Positions 42,607 to 62,977 of a stretch of DNA of 64,000 bases are shown here, one piece after another. This DNA is from Sphaerisporangium album. Lineage in GTDB: Bacteria > Actinomycetota > Actinomycetes > Streptosporangiales > Streptosporangiaceae. A program made the position numbers and the translations under genes. Below the pieces are notes generated by a model that was not told the origin of the DNA, made no database searches, and worked only from the letters and a program-made list of their open reading frames with translations. The DNA lies in the NCBI RefSeq assembly GCF_003323745.1, contig NZ_QOIL01000013.1, positions 1-64,000 on the forward strand. The letters run 5' to 3'. Within the stretch, counting starts at the first letter, position 1; each line of letters begins with the position of its first letter.

Positions 42607-44208
42607 ATGCCTCACTCTTTCGACCGCCGCCGCTTCCTGCGCCAAGGAACCCTGGCCGCCGTGGCCCTCGCCGCCGGACCCGGCCTGATCACGGCCTGCG
42701 CCTCCGGCGGGACCACCGCCTCGCCGAAGGCCGGCGCCTCTTCCGGGGCACGCCGGGCCGGGGGCACGCTCCGCGCCGCCTTCGTCGGCGGCGGCGCGTC
42801 CGAGACCCTCGACTTCTTCAACGGCCCCACTCCGCTGGACCTCGTGCGGGCCCGCGCCTGGCACGGCACCCTCGGCAACCTCGACCCCACCGCCGAGTAC
42901 GGCGTCCGGTACGGCGTGCTGGAGGCCATCGACGTGTCCGAGGACCTCACGACGTACACCCTGCGCCTGCGCAGCGGCGTCCGCTTCACGGACGGCTCCA
43001 CGCTGACCTCGGCTGACGTCCTGCACTCCCTGGCCACGCTCGCGGCGGGCAGCAAGCTGCCGGTGTTCCGGATGGCCTCGCTCAACTTCGATCTCGCTCA
43101 CGCGAAGGCGGACGGCGACCTCAAGGTGGTGTTGCCGGCGGTCCGCCCGATCGCGGACGGACGGCTGATCCTCTGCCAGGGCAACTTCCTGGTCGTCAAG
43201 AACGGGACGAGGACGTTCTCGACCGCGACGCCCACATGCGGCCCCTTCAAGCTCACCGAGTTCACGGCCGGGCAGGGCGCCGCCTTCACCCGCAACGACG
43301 ACTACTACGGCGCGGCCCTGGGCCAGGGGCCGTACCTCGACGGCCTGGAACTGCGCTCGATCGCCGACTCCGAGGCCCGGGCCGGCGCGCTGACGAGCGG
43401 CGCGGCCGACTTCGTGCACGACCTCGCCCCTGTCACCGCGCGCACGCTGGCCGCCGATGACTCCGTCGACGTCGTCCCCTCCAGGAGCCCCTACCTGGTC
43501 GGGCTGTCCTTCCGGATGAACATGAACGTCAAGCCGTTCGACGACGAGCGGGTTCGCGAGGCCTTCAAGCTGGCCGTGGACCGCGAGGCCATGGTGAGCA
43601 CCGTGTTCTACGGCAACGCCACCGTGGGCAACGACCTGCCCGCGATGGGCTTCCCCGACTACGCCGACGGCCTCCCGCAGCGGGCGCACGACCCCGAGAA
43701 GGCGCGCGCCCTGCTCAAGGCCGCGGGCGCCGAGGGGATGGAGGTCGTGCTGACCACGGGGCCGGAGACCCCCGGCATGGTCGAGGCGGCCACGCTCTAC
43801 GTCGAGGACCTCAAGAAGGTGGGGGTGAAGGCCTCGCTCAAGGAGCTGCCCGCCGGGCAGCTCTTCGCCGACTTCGCCGCCTACACCCGGCTGCCGCTGG
43901 CCGCCTCGTACCAGGTGCCGGTCCCGGCCCTGTCGACCTACCAGATCGGCACGGCCGGCGGCTCCCCGGCCGCGTTCGGCTGGAAGCGCCCCGAGGTCGA
44001 CGCGCTGGTCTCCAACGCCCGCGCCCAGAGCGACGCGGCCACGGCGAGCAGGCTCGGCACCGACGCGCAGCGGACGCTGTGGGAGGAGGGCAACACGGTG
44101 CTGCCGGTCTTCAAGCCCTACCTCAACGCCCAGGTGAAGGGCCTCACCGGGATCGACGCCGACCTCTTCGAGCAGTTCCCCGGCTTCTCCCGCGCGGCCC
44201 TTCCGTGA
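42607..44208 (+). CDS. Tat-dependent substrate-binding lipoprotein, Opp/Nik (SBP family 5) type
   Basis: 533 residues. The signal carries a twin-arginine motif and lipobox (RRRFLRQ ... ITAC31). The SBP_bac_5 fold is clear: GGTLRAAFVGGG, TTYTLRLRSGVRFTDGSTLTSADVLHSL, FDDERVREAFKLAVDREAMVSTVFYGNA. Family members bind peptides, nickel chelates or opine metallophores (CntA). AAGGAG precedes ATG 42607. First gene of a four-gene importer operon with 4-bp overlaps. Position next to the siderophore-type NRPS genes and under a Fur/Zur-like box suggests uptake of the loaded metallophore. That substrate is inference. Confidence 0.9.
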   Translation: MPHSFDRRRFLRQGTLAAVALAAGPGLITACASGGTTASPKAGASSGARRAGGTLRAAFVGGGASETLDFFNGPTPLDLVRARAWHGTLGNLDPTAEYGVRYGVLEAIDVSEDLTTYTLRLRSGVRFTDGSTLTSADVLHSLATLAAGSKLPVFRMASLNFDLAHAKADGDLKVVLPAVRPIADGRLILCQGNFLVVKNGTRTFSTATPTCGPFKLTEFTAGQGAAFTRNDDYYGAALGQGPYLDGLELRSIADSEARAGALTSGAADFVHDLAPVTARTLAADDSVDVVPSRSPYLVGLSFRMNMNVKPFDDERVREAFKLAVDREAMVSTVFYGNATVGNDLPAMGFPDYADGLPQRAHDPEKARALLKAAGAEGMEVVLTTGPETPGMVEAATLYVEDLKKVGVKASLKELPAGQLFADFAAYTRLPLAASYQVPVPALSTYQIGTAGGSPAAFGWKRPEVDALVSNARAQSDAATASRLGTDAQRTLWEEGNTVLPVFKPYLNAQVKGLTGIDADLFEQFPGFSRAALP

Positions 44209-45158
44209 GCTGGGCGGTCTACTTGGGCCGCCGCCTCGCCGGTGCGGCCGTGACGCTGGTGCTGCTGTCCTGCGCGGTCTTCGCCGCCACGGCCGTGCTG
44301 CCGGGGGACGCGGTCAGCGCCGTCGCGGGCCCCGACGCCTCGGCGGCCGAGCGCGCCCGGGTCCGCGCCGCCCTGGGCCTGGACCGGCCCGTGGCCGCGC
44401 GGTACGCCGACTGGGCGTACCGCGCGGTCCACGGCGACCTGGGCACCGGGTTCGTCGGCCACCGGCCGGTCGCGGACGTGCTGGCCGGCCGGCTTCCCAA
44501 CAGCCTGCTGCTGGCGGGGCTGACCCTCGCCCTCGCCGCCCCGCTCGCGGTCGGCCTCGGCCTGTCGGCCGGACTGCGGGCGGGCCGGGGCGCCGACCGC
44601 CTGATCTCGACCCTCGCCCAGGTCGCGGCCGGGGTGCCGGAGTTCGTGGCTGCCGCGCTGCTGATCGCCGTGCTGTCGGTGCGGCTGGACCTGCTGCCAC
44701 GGGTCTCCCTGGTGCCGCTGGGCGGCGGCCCGCTCGACGCCCCTCGGGGCCTGGTGCTGCCCGTCCTCACCCTCGCCGCGGTGGGGACGGCCGTGGCCAC
44801 CCGGCTCATCCGCGTCTCCGCCGCGGACGTCGCGACGTCCCCGTACGTGGAGACGGCCCGGCTCAACGGCGTGCGCGGTGTCCGCCTGGCGCTGCGCCAC
44901 GTGCTGCCCAACGCCGCCGGCCCCGCCGTGCAGGCGCTCACGCTCACCACCGGTGTGCTGGTGGGCGGCGCCGTGGTCGTGGAGAGCGTCTTCGACTACC
45001 CGGGGATCGGCCGCGAGCTTCAGCGGGCCGTCGCGGCCAGGGACGTCCCCATGGTGCAGGGGATCGCCACGACCCTGGTCGCGGTGATGCTGCTGATCCT
45101 CCTGCTGGGCGACGTCTGCGGGTGGCTGCTCGACCCGGCGCGCGGGGAGCCGCGATGA
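44205..45158 (+). CDS. ABC transporter permease, DppB/NikB type
   Basis: 317 residues, about six membrane helices. Family blocks: YLGRRLAGAAVTLVLLSCAVF, LGLDRPVAARYADWAYRAVHGDLGTGF, and the coupling motif YVETARLNGVRGVRLALRHVLPNAAGP. GTG 44205 overlaps the stop of the lipoprotein gene by 4 bp. First permease of the putative metallophore importer. Confidence 0.92.
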   Translation: MSWAVYLGRRLAGAAVTLVLLSCAVFAATAVLPGDAVSAVAGPDASAAERARVRAALGLDRPVAARYADWAYRAVHGDLGTGFVGHRPVADVLAGRLPNSLLLAGLTLALAAPLAVGLGLSAGLRAGRGADRLISTLAQVAAGVPEFVAAALLIAVLSVRLDLLPRVSLVPLGGGPLDAPRGLVLPVLTLAAVGTAVATRLIRVSAADVATSPYVETARLNGVRGVRLALRHVLPNAAGPAVQALTLTTGVLVGGAVVVESVFDYPGIGRELQRAVAARDVPMVQGIATTLVAVMLLILLLGDVCGWLLDPARGEPR

Positions 45159-46015
45159 CCGGCGTCCAGGCGGGAGGGGAGAGGCTCCTGGCGGAGCACA
45201 CCCCCGCGCGCCCCCGCCGCCGTCCCCTGCCGTTGCTCGCCGCGGCGGGGGCGTCGTTCGTGGTCGCCGTGGCGCTGGCCGGGCCGCTGCTGGCTCCGTA
45301 CGGCCCGGCCGAACGGCTCGGCCTGCCCTTCCAGGCGCCGGGCGGGGCGCACCCGCTGGGCACCGACCTCCTCGGCAGGGACGTGCTGAGCCGCGTGCTG
45401 TGGGGTGGCCGGGTGATCGTCCTCACCGGGGTCGGCGCGACGCTGGCCGCCGGGGCCGTGGGCATGGCCGCGGGTGTGCTGGCGGGGCTCGCGCCCCGCC
45501 ACACCGGCGATCTGGTGCTGCGGCTCGTGGACGCGCTGACGGTGCTCCCCGCGTTGCTGCTCATGCTCGTGCTGGCGGCCGGCTTCCCGGGGAGCGACCT
45601 GGCCGTCGTGGCCGCAGTCGCCCTCGCCACCACGCCGTTCTCGGTGCGCGTGCTGCGCGCGGCCACCCGGCGGGTCGCGGCCACCGGCTACGCCGAAACC
45701 GCGTACGCCCGCGGCGACGGCAGGTGGGCCGTGCTGGTCCACGACATCCTGCCCAACATCGCCGGGCCGGCCCTGGTGGACACGGCCCTGCGGCTGGTCG
45801 CGTCCGTCCATCTCACCGCCACCGCCGGCTTCCTCGGTCTCGGCCGCGGCGCGCCGGCCCCGAACTGGGGACGCATGGTCAACGAGAACCTGCCCGGCGC
45901 GTCTCTGTCCGCCGCGGCCTTCCTGGCACCCACGTCGCTGCTCGTGCTGCTCTCGGTCTGCGTCGGCCTGCTGGCCGACCGGGCGGCCGGGGTCGTGTCC
46001 GGGGAGGGCCGGTGA
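45155..46015 (+). CDS. ABC transporter permease, DppC/NikC type
   Basis: 286 residues. The N-terminal OppC-type segment includes LLAPYGPAERLGLPFQAPGGAHPLGTDLLGRDVLSRVLWGGR, a hallmark of DppC/NikC permeases. The coupling motif is YAETAYARGDGRWAVLVHDILPNIAGP. ATG 45155 overlaps the preceding stop (ATGA). Partner of the permease before it. Confidence 0.92.
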   Translation: MTGVQAGGERLLAEHTPARPRRRPLPLLAAAGASFVVAVALAGPLLAPYGPAERLGLPFQAPGGAHPLGTDLLGRDVLSRVLWGGRVIVLTGVGATLAAGAVGMAAGVLAGLAPRHTGDLVLRLVDALTVLPALLLMLVLAAGFPGSDLAVVAAVALATTPFSVRVLRAATRRVAATGYAETAYARGDGRWAVLVHDILPNIAGPALVDTALRLVASVHLTATAGFLGLGRGAPAPNWGRMVNENLPGASLSAAAFLAPTSLLVLLSVCVGLLADRAAGVVSGEGR

Positions 46016-47646
46016 ACGGGGGGAGCGGCGAGGCGCTGGTGCGTGTGGCCGGGCTGACGGTGGGTCCCGCCGGGGGTGGCCCGCCTGTGCTCAGGGACGC
46101 GACGCTGACGCTCGCGCCCGGGCGGGTTCTGGGCGTGGCCGGGCGGTCGGGGTCCGGGAAGAGCAGCCTGGCGCTGAGCCTGCTCGGCCATGTGCGGCCC
46201 GGCCTGGAACGGCGCTCCGGGACGGTGCGGGTGGGCGGACTCGATCCCTTCGCCAGGGCGGGCGCGCGCCGATTGCGCGGCCGGGTGGTGTCGTTCATGG
46301 GGCAGGAGCCGGCGGCCTCCCTCAACCCCGCCCTGGGGATCGGGGCCCAGGTCGCCGAGGCGGTGCGGCTGCGCTCGCCCGGAACCGCCGACGTCACCGG
46401 CCAGGTCCGGGCGCTTCTCGCGGCGGTGGGGCTGCCGTCCGACCGGGCGTTCCTGCGGCGCCGTCCCCACCAGGTCTCCGGCGGGCAGGCGCAGCGGGTG
46501 GCACTCGCCGCCGCGCTGGCGGGCGCGCCGCGGCTGCTGGTCCTGGACGAGCCGACGGGCAGCCTGGACACCGTGCTGGCCCACCGGATGCGTGAGCTGG
46601 TGGCGGAGGTGCTCAGGGACGGGGAGCGCGCGGCCGTGGTCGTCAGCCATGACACGGGCTGGCTCGCGGCCCTTGCCGACGCGGTGATCCGCCTGGACGG
46701 CGGACGGATCACCGCCACCGGTCCGCCGGCCGTCCCGCGCGCCGGCCGGCCGCGGGTCCCGCCGTCCGCGATGGGGGCGCAGCGGCCGTCCGGGCCGGAG
46801 GCGGACCGGACGCGGGTCCCGCAGGTCACGACGCCCCCGGACGCGTCACGGGTCCCGCCGCCGGTGGGGCACGGGGACGCCGGGGTGGCCGGCGCCGGGG
46901 AGACTCGGGCCGGGCTGGTGGTGCGCGGCCTGTCGGCCGCGCACGGCCGCGTCACCGTCCTGCGCGACGTCTCGCTGACCGTCCCCGGTGGCACGTGCAC
47001 GGCGCTGGTGGGGCCGTCCGGGTCCGGGAAGACCACGCTCGCCCGCTGCCTGGCCGGGCTGCACCCGCTCACGCGCGGCACGGCCGGGTGGCGGGACGAG
47101 CCGGGCCGGCCCCCCGGGCGCACCCGCGCGGTGCAGTTGGTGCCCCAGGACGTCGGCGGGGCGCTCAACCCCCGGGAGTCCGTGCGCACCACCCTGACGC
47201 GGCCCATGACCGGGCTGCGCGGCATGCCGGCCGAGGACGCCGCCGCCGAGGCCGCGCGGCTGCTCGGGCTCGTGGGGCTCTCGCCCGCGATGATGCCGCG
47301 CAGGCCGGGCGAGCTGTCCGGCGGGGAGCGCCAGCGGGTCACCGTGGCCCGCGCTCTGGCGGGGGCGCCGCGGGCGCTGGTCTGCGACGAGGTCACCTCG
47401 GCGCTGGACCGCGAGGTCGCGTCCGAGGTCCTGGACCTGCTGGCCTCGCTGCGCCGGGCGCTCGGGCTGACGCTGCTGCTGGTGACCCACGACCTGGCCG
47501 CGGCGGCGCGGTACGCGGACCGGGTCGTCGTCCTCGACGGCGGGACGGTGGTCGAGTCGGGCCCGCCGGACCGGGTGCTGAGCCGTCCGGAGCACGCGGT
47601 GACCCGCGAACTCGTCGCCTGCTCCGGCGCGAACCGGGCGAAGTAG
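46012..47646 (+). CDS. Fused double ATPase of the Opp/Nik-type importer (DppD-DppF/NikD-NikE)
   Basis: 544 residues with two ABC domains in one chain. First Walker A G44-R-S-G-S-G-K50-S and signature VSGGQAQRVALA; second Walker A G334-P-S-G-S-G-K340-T and signature LSGGERQRVTVA. Q-loops (SFMGQEPAASLNP, QLVPQDVGGALNP) with the ...SLNP/ALNP sequence are typical of peptide/nickel importers. The domains are joined by a Pro/Arg-rich linker (about residues 240-300). The second Walker B ends in Val (ALVCDEV) instead of Pro, with catalytic Glu kept. It overlaps the permease gene by 4 bp and converges on the ligase gene. Confidence 0.92.
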   Translation: MNGGSGEALVRVAGLTVGPAGGGPPVLRDATLTLAPGRVLGVAGRSGSGKSSLALSLLGHVRPGLERRSGTVRVGGLDPFARAGARRLRGRVVSFMGQEPAASLNPALGIGAQVAEAVRLRSPGTADVTGQVRALLAAVGLPSDRAFLRRRPHQVSGGQAQRVALAAALAGAPRLLVLDEPTGSLDTVLAHRMRELVAEVLRDGERAAVVVSHDTGWLAALADAVIRLDGGRITATGPPAVPRAGRPRVPPSAMGAQRPSGPEADRTRVPQVTTPPDASRVPPPVGHGDAGVAGAGETRAGLVVRGLSAAHGRVTVLRDVSLTVPGGTCTALVGPSGSGKTTLARCLAGLHPLTRGTAGWRDEPGRPPGRTRAVQLVPQDVGGALNPRESVRTTLTRPMTGLRGMPAEDAAAEAARLLGLVGLSPAMMPRRPGELSGGERQRVTVARALAGAPRALVCDEVTSALDREVASEVLDLLASLRRALGLTLLLVTHDLAAAARYADRVVVLDGGTVVESGPPDRVLSRPEHAVTRELVACSGANRAK

Positions 47647-47734
47647 CGCGACACGAGAGGAGGGCGGCCAAGGAACCCTTCCCGCTCGCGTACGCCCAGG
47701 GGAGCCGGCGGGCACGGCACCTCTGCCGCTCGTG

Positions 47735-49372
47735 TCACCCCGGGGAGAGCATCCCGGCCAGCGCGTTCTTGTCGATCTTGCCGACGGCGGTCAGGGGCAT
47801 GGCGGCGATCGGGACCACCTGGTCGGGGGCCTTGTAGGCCGCCAGTCCTCGCTCGTTGAGGAAGGCGGCCAGCTCCCGGGGCGCCGGGGGAGGTCCCGCG
47901 CAGACGAGGAACGCCACGGACCGCTCGCCCCTCTTCTCGTCCGGGGCGGCCACCAGGGCCGCCTGCGTGATCGCCGGGTGGGTGAGCAGATGCTCCTCCA
48001 CCTCGGTCGCGGCGATCTTCTCGCCGCCGCGGTTGATCTGGTCCTTGATCCGCCCGACGACGACCAGATGGCCCGAGGGGAGACGCCGGACGACGTCGCC
48101 GCTGCGGTAGAAGCCGTCGGGGGTGAAGGCGATCCGGTTGTGCGCCTTGGCCCGGTAGTAGCCGCGCGGGGTGTACGGGCCCCGGGTGAGCAGCTCGCCG
48201 GGGGCGCCGTCCGGCACCGGCCGGCCGTCGGGGCCGACGACGAGGATCTCGTCGTCCGGGGAGATCGGGCGGCCCTGGGTGGTGTGGACGAGCTCCTCCG
48301 GGTCGTCGAGCCGGGTGACGTTGATGAGCCCCTCGGCCATGCCGAAGACCTGCTGGACGGTCACGCCAATCGCGGGGCCGAGCGCGCGGGCGACGTCGTC
48401 GGGGAGCCGCGCCCCGCCGACCTGGAGCACCTTCAGGCTGCCGAGATCGGCTTCGCCGGACGCGGCCTCGTCCATCCAGTGCGGGACCAGGGGCGGGGTG
48501 AGCGAGGTGATGGTCACCCGCTCGCGCTCGACGAGGGCGAACGCGGTCTGCGGGCTCGGATCGGGCGACACCACGACGGTGCCGCCCGCGGTGAGCGTGC
48601 CGAGCACGCCGGGACACGCCAGCGTGAAGTTGAAGGCGAGCGGGAGGACGGCGAGGTAGACGCAGTCCTCGCCGAGACCGCACACCTCGGCGGCGGCGCG
48701 GGCGTTGTAGGCGTAGTCGTCGTGGGTCCGCGGGATGAGCTTGGGCAGCCCGGTGGTGCCGCCGGAGTGCAGCAGCAGGGCCAGGTCACCGGAGGCGGCG
48801 TCACCGTCGCCGGGGTCCACCCGCCCGGTGGCGGAGGCGTCCCCCAGCAGGTCGTCCAGGCGGACGAAGTCCCGATGATCTCCCGGGTCGCCGGCCACCA
48901 CCACGTGCCGCAGCGTGCCGCTCCCCGCCTGCTCGGCGAGCAGTTCGCGCAGCATCGCGCGGTGGTCGAAGCGGGCGTGCCGGTCGGGGATCACGCAGGC
49001 CACCGCCTCCGAGACGCGCACCAGGTGGCCGATCTCGGTGCGGCGGTGTCCCGGCATGGCGTGCACGGGAACCGCGCCGAGACGCTGGAGGGCGAACCAG
49101 AGCAGGACGAACTCCGCACGGTTGGGGAGCTGGACGACCACGCGGTCGCCGCGGCGCAGCCCCAGCCGCCGTAGTCCCGCCGCGAGCACGTCCACCTCGG
49201 CGTCGAGACGGGCGTACGTCCAGCGGCGGTCGCCGTCGACGAGAGCGGTCCGCCCGGGACGGTCCTCGGCCCAGGAGCGCAACAGGGCGCCGAAGGTCCG
49301 CCCGCTCCAGTGACCCGCGCGGCGGTAACGCTCCGCGTAGGCCTCCGGCCAGCCCGGATGGGTCTGCGTCAT
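47735..49372 (-). CDS. Salicyl-AMP ligase (aryl acid adenylating enzyme)
   Basis: 545 residues, the stand-alone adenylation enzyme that loads the aryl carrier domain of the NRPS (EntE/DhbE/YbtE/PchD family). Motifs: LLHSGGTTGLPKLIPRTHDDY, QVFGMAEGLINVTRLDD, YRSGDVVRRLPSGHLVVVGRIKDQINRGGEKI and C-terminal Lys in AVGKIDKNAL. In DhbE the acid pocket has Ser in a SSPG context; here the same spot is A-C-P-G, the Cys form seen in salicylate enzymes such as MbtA, and the second pocket residue is Ile rather than Val. Salicylate is therefore preferred over 2,3-dihydroxybenzoate (inference). It is divergent from the NRPS with a metal box between. Confidence 0.92.
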   Translation of the reverse strand: MTQTHPGWPEAYAERYRRAGHWSGRTFGALLRSWAEDRPGRTALVDGDRRWTYARLDAEVDVLAAGLRRLGLRRGDRVVVQLPNRAEFVLLWFALQRLGAVPVHAMPGHRRTEIGHLVRVSEAVACVIPDRHARFDHRAMLRELLAEQAGSGTLRHVVVAGDPGDHRDFVRLDDLLGDASATGRVDPGDGDAASGDLALLLHSGGTTGLPKLIPRTHDDYAYNARAAAEVCGLGEDCVYLAVLPLAFNFTLACPGVLGTLTAGGTVVVSPDPSPQTAFALVERERVTITSLTPPLVPHWMDEAASGEADLGSLKVLQVGGARLPDDVARALGPAIGVTVQQVFGMAEGLINVTRLDDPEELVHTTQGRPISPDDEILVVGPDGRPVPDGAPGELLTRGPYTPRGYYRAKAHNRIAFTPDGFYRSGDVVRRLPSGHLVVVGRIKDQINRGGEKIAATEVEEHLLTHPAITQAALVAAPDEKRGERSVAFLVCAGPPPAPRELAAFLNERGLAAYKAPDQVVPIAAMPLTAVGKIDKNALAGMLSPG

Positions 49373-49443
49373 GGTGGTCCCTTTCCTCGTTCACCGGCCG
49401 GTGGTGGCGCGGGCCCCGCTGGTGTGCTTAGTATTCGCTATCC

Positions 49444-49460
49444 GAAATGATAATCATTTC
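49444..49460. promoter_or_regulatory. Fur/Zur-type metal box, ligase/NRPS divergent promoter
   Basis: GAAATGAT-A-ATCATTTC is a perfect 8-1-8 palindrome centred 80 bp from the ligase start and 103 bp from the NRPS start. Its core AATGATAATCATT is identical to the centre of the classical Fur consensus, a pattern shared by Zur sites. It is not an IdeR/DmdR box. An in-frame ATG lies inside the palindrome (49447) but is not a plausible start. Confidence 0.8.
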
Positions 49461-49554
49461 TACTACCTTATCCCTATCGGTCCGCCCTGCCCGGGGCGCG
49501 ACACCGACGGGAGCGGCACGACCATCCGAGAGCCCGACCGGAGGGGAACCATCA

Positions 49555-61819
<12,265 letters not shown>

Positions 61820-61823
<4 letters not shown>

Positions 61824-62977
61824 CGGCCACCCCGGTCATCGGCGTGCTCGGCGCCTCGGGCGCGGTGGGCCGGGCCGCGGTCCGCGAGCTGCTGGACCTC
61901 GGCCACACCACGCTACGCCTCGGCGGGCGCCGCGCCGGCGCCCTCACGCGGGTACGCGACGAGGACCTCACCGGCCGCGGCGAGGTCGCGCCTACGGACA
62001 TCGGCGACGCCGCGAGCCTGGCCGCCTTCGCCGGCGGATGCGACGTCGTCCTCAACTGCGCCGGCCCGACCTACCGGCTCAGGGCCACCGTGGCCTCCGC
62101 CGCGCTGGCCGCCGGAGCGGACTGCGTCGACGTGGCCGGCGACGACCCGGCCGCGGAGGACCTGCTCCAGGCGGGCGACCCGGCCCGCGACGGCCGCGCC
62201 GTAATCCTGTCGGCCGGGGCGCTGCCCGGACTCTCCTCACTGCTTCCCCGGTGGCTGGCCCGTCAGGGGCTGGACGAGGTGCACGCGCTGACCGCCCACT
62301 GCGGCGGGCTGGAGCCGTGCTCTCCGACCGTGGCCACGGACCTGATGCTCTCGCTCACCTCCGGCGGCGCGGACGGGGCCGCGTACGGCGAGCCGCTGGC
62401 CGCCGTACGCGGCGGGCGCCGTGCCTCCCGCGCGCTGAGGGCGACCGAGGACGCCGAGGCGCCCGGCTTCCCCGGCCGTGTCGCCCTCCAGCCGTACCTC
62501 GGCGGCGAGACCGAACGCCTCGCCGCGCGCCTCGGCCTGGACCGCGTGGACTGGTTCAACGTTCACCCGGGCCCGCAGGTGCACGCCCTGCTCAACCTGC
62601 TGCCGGCCCGCCTCGCCGCGGGGGAGGACATGGAGCGGCTCGCCGACCGGCTCATCCTCGCCGCCGAACTCGACCTCGCCGGGCGCACCCCCTACTACGT
62701 GCTCGGCTTCCGCCTCACCGGCACCGCCGGCGGCGAGCCCGCGGAGCGCCGCCTGACGGTGCGCACGGCCAGCAGCTACCGGCTCACCGCTGTCGTCGGC
62801 GCCCTGGCGGTGGACGCCGTGCTGCGCGGCGCCGTGCCACCCGGCGTGCATTTCGCCTGCGACGTGCTCGACCCGGACACCGTCGCCGACCGCGTCCGGA
62901 GCGGCGGGGCCGCCATCCGGTTCGATCTGTCCGGCGGGCCGCACGACGTCGAAATGGTCGAGGAGGGAGTGCTGTGA
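61820..62977 (+). CDS. Saccharopine-dehydrogenase-like NAD(P)-binding protein
   Basis: 385 residues. The N-terminal Rossmann motif VIGVLGASGAVGRAAVRELL and LNCAGPTYRL...ADCVDVAGDDP are typical of the saccharopine dehydrogenase/LOR-SDR superfamily. The C-terminal half (GLSSLLPRWLARQGLDEVHALTAHCGG, FNVHPGPQVHALLNLLPARL) has no motif I can assign. It is translationally coupled on both sides (ATGA overlap with the NRPS, GTGA overlap with the imide reductase), so it belongs to product formation. It may reduce or tailor an intermediate, or act on a precursor. A gene of unknown function stands in a comparable place in the coelibactin cluster, as I recall it; homology was not tested. Confidence 0.75.

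Noticed and set aside
47647..47734. Bidirectional terminator between the importer ATPase and the ligase gene
   Set aside because: The 88-bp convergent gap shows no stem longer than about five base pairs that I could support.
49447..49554. ATG 49447 as start of the first NRPS
   Set aside because: It lies inside the metal-box palindrome with no ribosome-binding site. GTG 49555 has GGAGGGG at 8 bases and precedes the aryl carrier domain sensibly.
42104..49554. IdeR/DmdR iron boxes at the metallophore promoters
   Set aside because: No TTAGGTTAGGCTAACCTAA-like sequence is present. Single TTAG or CTTAG occurrences (for example near 42133 and 49428) lack the symmetric half.
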